Shown here in pieces: positions 37,299 to 47,635 of a stretch of DNA of 64,000 bases. The notes beneath the pieces are model-generated. The model saw only the letters and a program-made list of their open reading frames with translations, ran no database searches and was not told where the DNA came from. The stretch is taken from contig NZ_MCGQ01000038.1 in assembly GCF_002242805.1 (NCBI RefSeq), forward strand, positions 124,001 through 188,000, given 5' to 3'. The stretch comes from Streptomyces diastatochromogenes. Its GTDB lineage: Bacteria; Actinomycetota; Actinomycetes; Streptomycetales; Streptomycetaceae. Positions within the stretch are counted from its first letter, which is position 1, and every line of letters starts with the position of its first letter. The position numbers and the translations under genes were made by a program.

Positions 37299-37379
37299 CC
37301 GACCTCCCTGGTTCGCGCCCCATGTCGGCCCGCCGGACCGGATGTCGTTGCCGGATCCCTTGACGAGCGTTTCTCTTGA

Positions 37380-37406
37380 GGTTTAACTCACATCCTAAAT
37401 TAAGCC
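37380..37406. promoter_or_regulatory. Candidate ROK operator/promoter of the beta-glucan cluster
   Basis: An imperfect inverted repeat GGTTTAA...TTAAGCC (arms 37380-37386 and 37400-37406, one mismatch) forms a very AT-rich island between the ROK gene and the binding-protein gene. It includes a TAAATT that could be a -10 box. Its position 88 bp upstream of the ABC operon fits an operator, but no binding is shown. Confidence 0.5.
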
Positions 37407-37493
37407 ATGAGGGGCTTCGGGAGCCGAACGGGGTGTCGGCTTCGGCGAGCGCCCCTCGGGGTTCTCGACTCCCCGAAAGGGACACCAGGAGCC

Positions 37494-38810
37494 ATGCGCA
37501 GCATCCGAGCCGCGGCCGTAGGCGCCGTCACCATGTCTCTCGCCCTCGCGGCCACGGCCTGCGGAGGCGGTTCGTCCAGCGGCGGAGGGTCCAACGACTC
37601 GCCGAAGACGCTCACCTACTGGGCCTCCAACCAGGGGGCCAGTATCGCGGTCGACAAGAAGGTTCTGCAGCCCGAACTCGACAAGTTCGAGAAGCAGACC
37701 GGCATCAAGGTGAAGCTTGAGGTCGTGCCCTGGTCCGATCTGCTCAACCGGATTCTGACGGCGACCACGTCCGGTCAGGGCCCGGACGTGCTGAACATCG
37801 GCAACACCTGGAGCGCCTCCCTGCAGGCCACCGGCGCGCTGCTGCCGTGGGACGCGAAGAACTTCGAGAAGATCGGGGGGAAGGAGCGGTTTGTCGACTC
37901 CGCGCTCGGGTCCACGGGTGCGCAGGGCAAGGATCCGGCCGCCGTACCGCTGTACTCGATGGCGTACGCGCTCTACTACAACAAGCAGATCTTCGCCGAC
38001 GCGGGCATCTCCAAGCCCCCGGCCACCTGGGACGAGCTGATCGCCGACGGGAAGAAGATCAAGGCCAAGGGCAAGTCGGTCCTCGGCGCCGAGGGCGCGA
38101 ACGTGTCGGAGAACATCCACCACGTCTTCGTCTTCGCCAAGCAGCACGGCGCCGACTTCTTCACCGCCGACGGCAAGCCGGACTTCACCGATCCCAAGGT
38201 GGTCGACGCGGTCAAGCAGTACGTCGACCTGATGGCCAAGGACAAGGTCATCCCGACCGGCGACGCCGAGTACGCGCAGAACCAGTCCGTCAGCGACTTC
38301 GCCAAGGGCAAGCAGGCCATGCTGCTGTGGCAGTCCGCCGCTGCCAACCTCAAGTCCCAGGGCATGAGCGAGGACGCCTACGGCATCGCCCCCGTACCCG
38401 TGCAGTCCGGCACCCCCGGCACCGGCGCCCAGACCAACTCGATGGTCGCCGGCATCAACATGGCGGTCTTCAAGAACAGCCACAACCTCGACGGCGCCAC
38501 GAAGTTCGTGAAGTTCATGACTAGTGACGAGGAGCAGAAGGTCCTCAACACGGCCTACAGCACCGTACCGCCGGTCAAGACCGCCCAGGAGGACGCCGCC
38601 TTCAACTCCCCGGACACGGCGGTGCTGAAGCAGACCCTCGCCACCAGCGCGGCCGCGCTGCCGCAGGTCGCCGCCGAGTCGCAGTTCGAGACGGCGGTCG
38701 GTACGGCCGTCAAGGAGCTGTTCGCCGACGCCGCCGGCGGACGCGCGGTGACCGCCGACTCCGTCAAGGCCGCGCTGGAGAAGGCGCAGCAGCAGATGCC
38801 GGCGGCCTGA
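37494..38810 (+). CDS. Sugar ABC transporter substrate-binding lipoprotein
   Basis: This 438-residue extracellular solute-binding protein (family 1) has a lipoprotein signal with the lipidated Cys at C23 (LAATAC), followed by a Gly/Ser linker. The mature part begins with a TLTYWASNQ strand typical of carbohydrate binders. It should capture an oligosaccharide, probably a beta-glucan fragment, at the membrane. ATG 37494 follows CCAGGAG; the frame is open from 37407, but the signal peptide fixes the start. Two permeases follow; no ATPase gene is nearby, as usual in Streptomyces where MsiK serves many importers. Confidence 0.93.
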   Translation: MRSIRAAAVGAVTMSLALAATACGGGSSSGGGSNDSPKTLTYWASNQGASIAVDKKVLQPELDKFEKQTGIKVKLEVVPWSDLLNRILTATTSGQGPDVLNIGNTWSASLQATGALLPWDAKNFEKIGGKERFVDSALGSTGAQGKDPAAVPLYSMAYALYYNKQIFADAGISKPPATWDELIADGKKIKAKGKSVLGAEGANVSENIHHVFVFAKQHGADFFTADGKPDFTDPKVVDAVKQYVDLMAKDKVIPTGDAEYAQNQSVSDFAKGKQAMLLWQSAAANLKSQGMSEDAYGIAPVPVQSGTPGTGAQTNSMVAGINMAVFKNSHNLDGATKFVKFMTSDEEQKVLNTAYSTVPPVKTAQEDAAFNSPDTAVLKQTLATSAAALPQVAAESQFETAVGTAVKELFADAAGGRAVTADSVKAALEKAQQQMPAA

Positions 38811-38815
38811 GCACG

Positions 38816-39802
38816 ATGACGACCACCGCTCTGAAGGAGCCGGTGCGCGATACCTCCCCCGGTGCGGCGCGCGAACCCCGCCGCCGCACCGGGCGGATCC
38901 GCCGCGTCGGACTGCCGTATCTGCTGCTCCTGCCCGCCCTGCTCCTCGAACTCCTCGTCCACCTGGTGCCGATGGCCATCGGCATCGTGATGAGCTTCAA
39001 GGAACTCACCCAGTTCTACATCCGCGACTGGGGCAGCGCCCCCTGGTCCGGCTTCGGCAACTACAAGGTGTCGGTGGACTTCGACGCCCCCGTCGGCGAG
39101 GCCCTGCTGCACTCCTTCTTCGTCACCGTCGGCTTCACCCTGCTGTCCGTCGCCCTGTGCTGGCTGATCGGCACCGCCGCCGCGGTGTTCATGCAGGACA
39201 CCTTCCGCGGCCGCGGTCTGCTGCGCGCGCTGTTCCTGGTGCCGTACGCGCTGCCCGTCTACGCGGCCGTCATCACCTGGGTGTTCATGTTCCAGCACGA
39301 CAACGGCCTGGTGAACCACGTCCTGCACGACCAGCTGCACCTCACCGACAAGCCGTCGTTCTGGCTGATCGGCGACAACAGCTTCTACGCCCTGCTGACC
39401 GTGTCCGTGTGGAAGGGCTGGCCGTTCGCCTTCCTCATCGTGATGGCCGGACTGCAGAACATCCCGCGCGAACTGTACGAGGCGGCCGCGCTGGACGGCG
39501 CCGGCATGTGGCAGCAGATCCGCCGCATCACCCTGCCGTCCCTGCGCCCGGTCAACCAGGTGCTGGTCCTCGTGCTGTTCCTCTGGACGTTCAACGACTT
39601 CAACACGCCGTACGTGCTGTTCGGCAAGGCCGCCCCCGAGGCCGCCGACCTCATCTCGGTGCACATCTACCAGGCCTCCTTCGTCACCTGGAACTTCGGC
39701 ACCGGATCCGCCATGTCCGTCCTGCTGCTGCTGTTCCTGCTGGTCGTGACGGGCCTGTACCTCCTGTTCACCTCACGCGGACGGAGGGCCGCCGATGTCT
39801 GA
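38816..39802 (+). CDS. Sugar ABC transporter permease (MalF type)
   Basis: This 328-residue protein has six to seven membrane segments after a polar, Arg-rich N-terminus of about 35 residues. The inner-membrane EAA loop is recognisable (YEAAALDGAGMWQQIRRITLP, residues about 220-240), where the shared ATPase docks. It starts 5 bp after the binding-protein stop and overlaps the next permease by 8 bp. Confidence 0.93.
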   Translation: MTTTALKEPVRDTSPGAAREPRRRTGRIRRVGLPYLLLLPALLLELLVHLVPMAIGIVMSFKELTQFYIRDWGSAPWSGFGNYKVSVDFDAPVGEALLHSFFVTVGFTLLSVALCWLIGTAAAVFMQDTFRGRGLLRALFLVPYALPVYAAVITWVFMFQHDNGLVNHVLHDQLHLTDKPSFWLIGDNSFYALLTVSVWKGWPFAFLIVMAGLQNIPRELYEAAALDGAGMWQQIRRITLPSLRPVNQVLVLVLFLWTFNDFNTPYVLFGKAAPEAADLISVHIYQASFVTWNFGTGSAMSVLLLLFLLVVTGLYLLFTSRGRRAADV

Positions 39803-40649
39803 CTCCCCGATGGCGCCGCCCCGTTCGTTCCTGTGGTCCCGGCGGATCTTCCTCACCCTGCTCACCGGATTCGTGCTCGTGCCGGTGTACGTGATGGTCT
39901 CCAGCTCGCTGAAGCCGCTCGCGGACGTCACGGGCAAGTTCCGCTGGCTGCCCAGCGGGCTGACCTTCCGGCCGTACATCGACATCTGGTCGACGGTCCC
40001 GCTCGCGAAGTACTTCGTGAACTCGCTGATCGTGGCGGGCGCGGCCACGGTCTGCTCGGTGGTCATCGCCGTGTTCGCCGCCTACGCCGTCAGCCGCTAC
40101 GACTTCCGCGGCAAGCGGGTCTTCACGGTGACCGTGCTGTCGACGCAGATGCTCCCGGGCATCCTCTTCCTCCTCCCGCTGTTCCTGATCTACGTCAACA
40201 TCGGCAACGCCACCGGCATCGCCCTGTTCGGCTCCCGCGGCGGCCTGATCCTGACGTATCTGACCTTCTCCCTCCCGTTCTCGATCTGGATGCTGATCGG
40301 CTACTTCGACTCGGTGCCGCGCGACCTGGACGAGGCGGCGCTGGTGGACGGCTGCGGCCCGCTCGGCGCGCTGCTCAGGATCGTCGTACCGGCCGCCGTC
40401 CCCGGCATCGTCGCGGTTGCCGTGTACGCCTTCATGACCGCGTGGGGCGAGGTGCTCTTCGCGTCCGTCATGACCAACGACACCACCCGCACCCTCGCCG
40501 TCGGCCTCCAGGGCTACTCCACCCTCAACGACGTCTACTGGAACCAGATCATGGCCGCCTCGCTCGTGGTGAGCGTGCCGGTGGTCGCCGGGTTCCTTCT
40601 CCTGCAGCGCTATCTCGTCGCCGGACTGACGGCGGGCGCCGTCAAGTGA
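39795..40649 (+). CDS. Sugar ABC transporter permease (MalG type)
   Basis: This 284-residue permease has six membrane segments and the EAA loop LDEAALVDGCGPLGALLRIVVP near residues 178-200. It forms the channel with the preceding MalF-type protein. The start lies within the preceding gene and the stop overlaps a GTG of the GH1 frame, showing a tight operon. Confidence 0.93.
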   Translation: MSDSPMAPPRSFLWSRRIFLTLLTGFVLVPVYVMVSSSLKPLADVTGKFRWLPSGLTFRPYIDIWSTVPLAKYFVNSLIVAGAATVCSVVIAVFAAYAVSRYDFRGKRVFTVTVLSTQMLPGILFLLPLFLIYVNIGNATGIALFGSRGGLILTYLTFSLPFSIWMLIGYFDSVPRDLDEAALVDGCGPLGALLRIVVPAAVPGIVAVAVYAFMTAWGEVLFASVMTNDTTRTLAVGLQGYSTLNDVYWNQIMAASLVVSVPVVAGFLLLQRYLVAGLTAGAVK

Positions 40650-40678
40650 CCAACACCCCGCATTCCGAAGGGACTTCC

Positions 40679-42043
<1,365 letters not shown>

Positions 42044-42057
42044 GCCGGGGCCCGGAA

Positions 42058-42097
42058 GGCCGGTGGGCGCGGGTGCGGGAGCCCGTGCCCACCGGCC
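42058..42097 (+). terminator. Hairpin after GH1
   Basis: An 11-bp perfect stem (GGCCGGTGGGC with its complement) with an 18-nt loop starts 15 bp after the GH1 stop. It separates the ABC/GH1 operon from the secreted GH16 gene, which may have its own promoter in the following 60 bp. Confidence 0.65.
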
Positions 42098-42163
42098 CGT
42101 ACCTCACTTGGAACCTCTGAACTGTCATGCACGCGCCAACACCCGTCTCGTGAGGAGAGCCGC

Positions 42164-44032
42164 ATGCCATCCCGTATCCCGCGCACCCTGCTCGCCACCC
42201 TGTCCACCGTGGCCCTGCTGGCATCGGGCCCGCTGCTGGCCACCCCCGCCCACGCCGCCACCGTCTCCTGGGACACCGACCGCGCGGCCGGCGCCTACGC
42301 CGTGAACCCGGCCGCCGTCACCGCCTCCGGCAGCGAGAACGCCGGCACCACCCCCGACCTCGCCGTCGACGGCAACGGTGCCACCCGCTGGTCCAGCAAC
42401 TTCGCCGACGACGCCTGGATCCGCGTCGACCTCGGCTCCACGATCCGCATCGACCGGGTCGTCCTGGACTGGGAGGCCGCCTACGGCAAGCGCTACGTCC
42501 TGGAGGTCTCCAGGAACGGCACGGACTGGACCCCCTTCTACACGGAGACCGCCGGCACGGGAGGCTCCGTCACGGCCCACACCTACCCCCAGGAGGTCAC
42601 CGGCCGCTACGTCCGCCTGCGAGGCCTCGAACGCGCCACGCCCTACGGCTACTCCCTGTGGAGCTTCAAGGTCTACGGCGGCGAACCGGCCCCGGCGTCC
42701 ACGACCCGCACCAACCTCGCGCTGAACCACCCGGCGTACTCGAACTACTACCAGCACGCGGGAAACTCACCGGCGTTCGTCACGGACGGCGGCTGGCCGG
42801 CCGATCTCAAGGGAGACCTGACCCGCTCGTCGAGCGACTGGAACGCGGACCGGTGGGTGTCCGTGGACCTGGGCGCGCAGTCGACGATCGACACGGTGGA
42901 CCTGTACTGGGAGTCGGCGTATGCGGTCGACTATGTGGTGCAGGTGTCGGACGACAACCGCACCTGGCGCACGGTCTACGAGCCGTCGTCCACCGACATC
43001 GCCGCCCGTCGCGCCGACGTCAAGTCCCCCTCCGACGCGGCCGGCCTGCACGACACGATCAAGCTTCCCTCGCCCGTGACCGGTCGCTACGTCCGGATGC
43101 TCGGCAAGGAACGCCGCTCCTTCTACAACCCCGCGCCCGCCACGGCCCAGTTCGGCTACTCCCTCTACGAGTTCCAGGTCTGGGGCACCGGCGGCAGCGC
43201 CGCGGCCGCCTACCCGGCTCTCCCCGCCGACCAGTCGGGCACGTACCGCACCACGTTCTTCGACGACTTCACGGGCGCCTCGCTCGACCGCTCGAAATGG
43301 CGGGTGGTGCGCACCGGCACGGAGATGGGCCCGGTGAACGGCGAGTCCCAGGCGTACGTCGACTCCACGGACAACGTCCGCACCGCGAACGGCAGCCTGA
43401 TCCTGAAGGCCAAGTACTGCAAGGGCTGCACGCAGGCGGGCGGGGGAACGTACGACTTCACGTCGGGCCGCATCGACACCCATACGAAGTTCGACTTCAC
43501 GTACGGGAGGGTCAGCGCCCGGATGAAGGTGCCGGTCGGCGACGGGTTCTGGCCCGCCTTCTGGCTGCTCGGCAGCAACGTCGACGACCCGTCCGTGTCC
43601 TGGCCCGCCTCCGGCGAGACCGACATCATGGAGAACATCGGCTACGGCGACTGGACGAGCACGTCCCTGCACGGCCCGGGCTACTCGGCGGACGGCAACA
43701 TCGGCGCCCGCCAGACCTACCCGAACGGCGGCACGGCGGACCAGTGGCACACGTACGCCGTCGAGTGGACACCGACGGCGATGCGGTTCTACGTCGACGA
43801 CCGCCTCGTCCAGGAGACGACCCGCAACGTCCTTGAGTCCACTCGGGGCCAGTGGGTCTACGACCACAACCAGTACGTGATCCTCAACCTGGCCCTGGGA
43901 GGCGCGTACCCGGCCGGCTGGAACAAGGTGACCAGTCCTTACTGGGGGCTGCCGCAGGCGAGTGTGGACAAGGTCGGGGGTGGGGGAGTGCAGGCGGAGG
44001 TGGACTGGGTGCGGGTCGAGCAGAAAGGCTGA
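42164..44032 (+). CDS. Secreted GH16 beta-glucanase with two discoidin (CBM32-like) domains
   Basis: This 622-residue exported enzyme has a signal peptide ending in AHA-A near residue 31. Two F5/8-type-C carbohydrate-binding domains (about 40-172 and 183-342) precede a GH16 catalytic domain (about 360-622). The catalytic ETDIME motif gives E485, D487 and E490. This is the pattern of endo-beta-1,3(4)-glucanases. It would cut laminarin-like polymers outside the cell and feed fragments to the ABC importer and GH1 enzyme. GAGGAGAG lies eight bases upstream of ATG. It ends six bases from the convergent DUF262 gene. Confidence 0.93.
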   Translation: MPSRIPRTLLATLSTVALLASGPLLATPAHAATVSWDTDRAAGAYAVNPAAVTASGSENAGTTPDLAVDGNGATRWSSNFADDAWIRVDLGSTIRIDRVVLDWEAAYGKRYVLEVSRNGTDWTPFYTETAGTGGSVTAHTYPQEVTGRYVRLRGLERATPYGYSLWSFKVYGGEPAPASTTRTNLALNHPAYSNYYQHAGNSPAFVTDGGWPADLKGDLTRSSSDWNADRWVSVDLGAQSTIDTVDLYWESAYAVDYVVQVSDDNRTWRTVYEPSSTDIAARRADVKSPSDAAGLHDTIKLPSPVTGRYVRMLGKERRSFYNPAPATAQFGYSLYEFQVWGTGGSAAAAYPALPADQSGTYRTTFFDDFTGASLDRSKWRVVRTGTEMGPVNGESQAYVDSTDNVRTANGSLILKAKYCKGCTQAGGGTYDFTSGRIDTHTKFDFTYGRVSARMKVPVGDGFWPAFWLLGSNVDDPSVSWPASGETDIMENIGYGDWTSTSLHGPGYSADGNIGARQTYPNGGTADQWHTYAVEWTPTAMRFYVDDRLVQETTRNVLESTRGQWVYDHNQYVILNLALGGAYPAGWNKVTSPYWGLPQASVDKVGGGGVQAEVDWVRVEQKG

Positions 44033-44038
44033 CCGTGT

Positions 44039-45988
44039 TCACGCCGCCGTGTGCTCGTCGCGCATGTTCCTGACGTACCGGCTCAGGGCGTCGGCGCTGT
44101 GGAAGACCCGGTAGTCGCTGGCCTCCAGCGCCTCCTGCTCCGCGGGAGTGGTGTCGGTCGCGAGCACGACGGGCGTGCCCACCTCTTCCTGGAGACCGTG
44201 CGGCCAGTAGGCGGCGGCGATGGTGATGGCCTCGCCGCTGCGCGGATCGATGACCTCGCTGTCCAGCTCGGGGTGGGCGAACCCGGCTTCCGCCAGTTCA
44301 CCGAGGAGCGCGGCGAGCCCGGGGACCTCGTCCACCGCGGAGGGTTCGGTCACGGCCACCGCGGTCGGCGGGAGGGCGCTGCGCGTGGACGGGACGAGGT
44401 CCACGGGGGCCGGGCCGTCGTGCAGCGTCTCCAGGAAGTCGTTCGCGGCATAGGACAGCAACTCGCGCCGCGCCGCCAGGAAGTCCGGGTAGTTCTCCAC
44501 GCGCCACAGTTCCGGATCCATCGGGATCCACTGGGACTCGAGCGCACCCGGGGCCCGCATCGTGATCTCGGGGAGGTAGTCCGCCGGATTCCTCGCCCCG
44601 ACCCGCAGGTTGGTGTCCTGCGTGAGGAAGCAGAAGTTGGCGACCGCGTTGATCTCGGCCCGGTTGTAGCCGTGCTCGCGCAGGCGCGCCTTGGGAAAGA
44701 TGTGGTGCACCTGGAGGGAGTTCAGCCGGCCGAGCATGCCGTCGCGCAGCGGCACTCCGCTGCCGAGGTCCTGAGCCTTGTGGACACGCGTGAGCATGTA
44801 GAGCAGTGGATAGAAGCGCGATCCCATGCTGGAGCCCACGAAGTCGTCGGGGCGCACCTCCAGGGTGCCCCCGCGGCTACGCCGCAGCACGTCGATGAGC
44901 CGCTCCACCCCGCCGTCGTCCAGCGCCTGCAGATCCTGGTTGAGGGCCGTTTCGGTCGCGCCGGTGTGCCGGCCCCACAGGAAGCTGTGCACGTACCAGT
45001 AGAACAGCCGGTCACGGGTGAGGGCGTCGGGGAAACGGCCGCCGTGCAGGTGCAGCAGACGGCTCATGACCGGGAAGGCGCCTCGGCCGCTCAGCACCTT
45101 GCCGTGGTCGAGGCCGAGCCGGCCGCCGAGCGTGTTGAGGACGTGGGCGACGGAGTCGATGGTCTCCTTCAGGCCCGCCTGGAAGTGCGGGACCCTCACC
45201 TCGGCCAGCTTCGAGAACTGCGCCTCCCCGGTGAGGACCGCGTTGACGTTGCGCAGCAGCCAGTCGAGCTTGAAGTCGAATCCCGCGGCGGACCAGCTCG
45301 CCAGGGCCTCGTTCATGGTGGGCCGGGCCTCGGGCCAGGAGGCGCAGATCGCGGCCAGGGCGAGATCGCCCTTGGAGAGCTTGGTGCCGCCCGAGTTGAC
45401 CCGGTTGAAGATCTCGACGACGACGTCGATCGTCTTGTCCTCGCCCGTCACCTCGTCGATGTGGACGTCGCGTTCCTTGATCTGGGTGATGCGGTTCAGC
45501 CGCTCCACGTAGACGGCCTGCACCTGCGTGTCACCCTCGGCGAGCTGGGTCACGGTCAGCAACTGGCTGCCGAGACCGCCCTGGAGCAGCGCGGTGACGT
45601 CGACCCACTGGGGGTTGTCCTTCATCTTCGCCGGCGCGTAGAACTCGAACGCCTCGGTCTCCAGGTTGAAGTGAAGACCGGTCAGCGTGGACGGGTTGCC
45701 CTCGAAGAAGCGGGGAAGGTGGCCGCGAGTGACCCCGTAGAGCGTGGTGACCCGCTGCTGGCCGTCCAAGAGGAGATGGACCGTACCGTCCCTGCCGAAG
45801 TCGCCCCCGCGCGTCTGGGTCGTCTCGGCCTTGGTGCTCCACGTCAGGAAGCCGCCGATCGGATAACCGCGGTACAGGGACTGGAAGAAGCCGCGCACCT
45901 GGTCGCGCGTCCAGACGTAGCCGCGCTGGAATTCCGGCAGCGCGATGTCGCCGGAGTCCACCTTGTCGAGAATCTGGGAAATACGCAC
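44039..45988 (-). CDS. DUF262/DUF1524 protein, GmrSD-like nuclease
   Basis: This 649-residue protein has an N-terminal DUF262 (ParB/Srx-like) domain with the DGQQR motif at residues 75-79. A C-terminal DUF1524 HNH nuclease region has VHHIFPK (H428, H429) and a downstream Asn-rich stretch. This is the fusion form of the GmrS-GmrD type IV restriction enzymes that attack modified phage DNA; related single-chain proteins also act against other phages. GTG 45988 is chosen because AGGAAG lies just upstream and the family starts with an RISQIL-like motif; a longer ATG reading to 46051 adds a Gly/Pro-rich tail. The target cannot be deduced. It is a stand-alone gene. Confidence 0.85.
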   Translation of the reverse strand: MRISQILDKVDSGDIALPEFQRGYVWTRDQVRGFFQSLYRGYPIGGFLTWSTKAETTQTRGGDFGRDGTVHLLLDGQQRVTTLYGVTRGHLPRFFEGNPSTLTGLHFNLETEAFEFYAPAKMKDNPQWVDVTALLQGGLGSQLLTVTQLAEGDTQVQAVYVERLNRITQIKERDVHIDEVTGEDKTIDVVVEIFNRVNSGGTKLSKGDLALAAICASWPEARPTMNEALASWSAAGFDFKLDWLLRNVNAVLTGEAQFSKLAEVRVPHFQAGLKETIDSVAHVLNTLGGRLGLDHGKVLSGRGAFPVMSRLLHLHGGRFPDALTRDRLFYWYVHSFLWGRHTGATETALNQDLQALDDGGVERLIDVLRRSRGGTLEVRPDDFVGSSMGSRFYPLLYMLTRVHKAQDLGSGVPLRDGMLGRLNSLQVHHIFPKARLREHGYNRAEINAVANFCFLTQDTNLRVGARNPADYLPEITMRAPGALESQWIPMDPELWRVENYPDFLAARRELLSYAANDFLETLHDGPAPVDLVPSTRSALPPTAVAVTEPSAVDEVPGLAALLGELAEAGFAHPELDSEVIDPRSGEAITIAAAYWPHGLQEEVGTPVVLATDTTPAEQEALEASDYRVFHSADALSRYVRNMRDEHTAA

Positions 45989-46139
45989 TTGCTTCCTGCT
46001 CTCCGGGCCCGGCGGCTTCCCCCCACCAGGATTTCCATGCGATCTGCACAAAGTATCAGTCGTCCCACGTCGACACGGGTGGAACGGAGGCGTGCGGTGC
46101 TGCGGCGATCAAGCCGGGGCCTGTCTCGTATAGCCGCGG

Positions 46140-46496
46140 CACACCCTGCTGGTCGTGGTGGACGGCGAGGGGGGCGTCGTCGGGACCGGGGCGCTGGACT
46201 CGCGGGGGCCGGGGTCGCCGCCGAATCCGCGGTGGCTGGCCGAGCGGTATCCGTCGGGGGAGACGGCGCAGCTGCGGCGGGTGTATGTGCGGCCCGGGCA
46301 TCGACGGCGGGGTATCGCACGGGAGTTGGTGGCGCAGCTGGTGGAGTTCGCCGTCGCGGACGGCGGGTACCGGGCCCTGTATCTGCACACCGATCCCGCC
46401 GTGCCGGGTGCCGAGGCGTTCTGGCGGTCGATCGGGACAGCCGTGCACGACGTCGGGCCGTCGGCGGTGAACAAGGCATCGTACACTTCGAGATAG
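46140..46496 (+). pseudogene. GNAT acetyltransferase, N-terminally truncated or interrupted
   Basis: The readable frame gives the C-terminal two thirds of a GNAT fold: strand LLVVVDG, a VYVRPGHRRRGIARELV acetyl-CoA loop and a C-terminal LYLHTDP. The first strand and helices expected in a GNAT of about 150-170 residues are missing because a TAG at 46131-46133 closes the frame just before the homology. Initiation at GTG 46155 would give only 113 residues. The upstream frame ending in DQAGACLV may be the lost N-terminus with a nonsense or frame change. A pseudogene is likely; a short active protein is less likely. Confidence 0.6.
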
Positions 46497-46512
46497 CGCT
46501 GGGCGAGAGGGG

Positions 46513-46686
46513 ATGCGTCTCTCCCGTGTGCTCGCCGGGCTGACCCTCGTCCCGCTGCCGGCCGGCTGCCTCGCCTCTGGCGGAGACGCCATGCCACCCG
46601 TCCTCGCCGCGCTCCTGGTCGTCGGTGTGCTGGGCCTGGCCGCCGCCGCGTGCGCGATCGTACGAGGCCAGTCCGCGCGGTCGTAA
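46513..46686 (+). CDS. Small membrane protein, 57 residues
   Basis: This short open frame begins at an ATG with GAGAGGGG just upstream. It encodes two hydrophobic segments (about residues 5-20 and 28-49) and ends in a basic tail RGQSARS. A Cys at residue 19 is not in a clear lipobox. A strong terminator begins 26 bp after the stop, which supports expression as a gene. I do not recognise a family. Confidence 0.5.
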   Translation: MRLSRVLAGLTLVPLPAGCLASGGDAMPPVLAALLVVGVLGLAAAACAIVRGQSARS

Positions 46687-46712
46687 CCACACACCGTCGT
46701 ACGCGCACGCGG

Positions 46713-46745
46713 AAGGGCCCGGACCAGCAACCGGTCCGGGCCCTT
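46713..46745. terminator. Bidirectional terminator hairpin
   Basis: A perfect 13-bp stem AAGGGCCCGGACC/GGTCCGGGCCCTT with a 7-nt loop lies between the small membrane protein gene and the convergent CDP-alcohol phosphotransferase gene. It carries A and T ends that allow function in both directions. Confidence 0.9.
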
Positions 46746-46756
46746 CGCGCCATCCC

Positions 46757-47527
46757 TCAGCGCGCCGCCAACTCCAGCACCATCGGCTCCGGCTCGGTGA
46801 CCGTCTCCTCCGCGGTCGCACGCGAGTTCCGCCACAGCCACAGCACATCCCGGCCGAACGACCACACCAGCGAGCCGAGGGACAGGAGGGCGATGCCCAG
46901 GTTGGCCATGTGCGGCAGCAGGTCCGCGCCCGCCAGCAGCAGGCAGATGCCCTGGAGCGCGGCGACCGTCTTGCGCGCGAAGGACGGCGGCAGCGGGGCG
47001 TTCAGCCAGGGGGCGACGCGGGCCGCGGCGACGAACGCGTAGCGCATGCCGCCGATCAGCAGCACCCACGGGCCGAGTTGCATGGACACGTACACGCTCA
47101 GCACCAGGATCAGGAACGCGTCGACCTCCATGTCGAAGCGGGCGCCGAGCGCGCTGGAGGTGCCGGTGCGGCGGGCCACCTTGCCGTCCACGCCGTCCAG
47201 GAGCAGGGCGACGGCGGTCAGGGCGACCAGCAGGGTCACCGGCGGTGCGCTCTCGAAGGAGTCCGCGACCAGCGCGGTCACCCCGCCGACCAGGGTGGCC
47301 CGGCCGAGGGTGACCCGGTTGGCGGGACCGAAGGAGCTGAGCCGGGAGCGGTGCAGGGCGCGGGAGAGGACCGCCCAGGTGGCGAACGCGAAGGCGAGCC
47401 CGGTCAGCCAGCCGGCCGGCCCCATGCCGATGGCCGTGCCGAGCAGGGCCAGCAGCAGGATCTGGACGCCCGCTCCCACGGCGGTCTCCTGCTGGAGCCT
47501 TGCGTCATACATGTTGTTCAGGGCCAC
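46757..47527 (-). CDS. CDP-alcohol phosphatidyltransferase family membrane protein
   Basis: This 256-residue protein has about six to eight membrane helices and the complete CDP-alcohol phosphotransferase motif: D111, D114, G115, A118, R119, G128, D132 and D136. It transfers a phospho-alcohol from CDP-alcohol onto a second alcohol, making a lipid or polyol phosphodiester. The GTG start at 47527 has GGAGGA seven bases upstream; a TTG at 47563 is in frame but has no ribosome-binding site. It is divergent from the pterin-type cluster (108-bp shared promoter region) and may belong to it. Confidence 0.9.
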   Translation of the reverse strand: MALNNMYDARLQQETAVGAGVQILLLALLGTAIGMGPAGWLTGLAFAFATWAVLSRALHRSRLSSFGPANRVTLGRATLVGGVTALVADSFESAPPVTLLVALTAVALLLDGVDGKVARRTGTSSALGARFDMEVDAFLILVLSVYVSMQLGPWVLLIGGMRYAFVAAARVAPWLNAPLPPSFARKTVAALQGICLLLAGADLLPHMANLGIALLSLGSLVWSFGRDVLWLWRNSRATAEETVTEPEPMVLELAAR

Positions 47528-47635
47528 CGCGCATTCCTCCGGCCGAGTGACAGAGTCGATCAACGCCGCGTACTGTGCGCGGCCTGTGCACTTCTCGGTA
47601 CGTGAACAACTTCCCTATCGTTCAGGAGGATGCCG

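Noticed and set aside
47603..47624. TGAAC-N12-GTTCA inverted repeat before the MDR dehydrogenase
   Set aside because: Only five bases per arm and no second copy in the window; could be chance.
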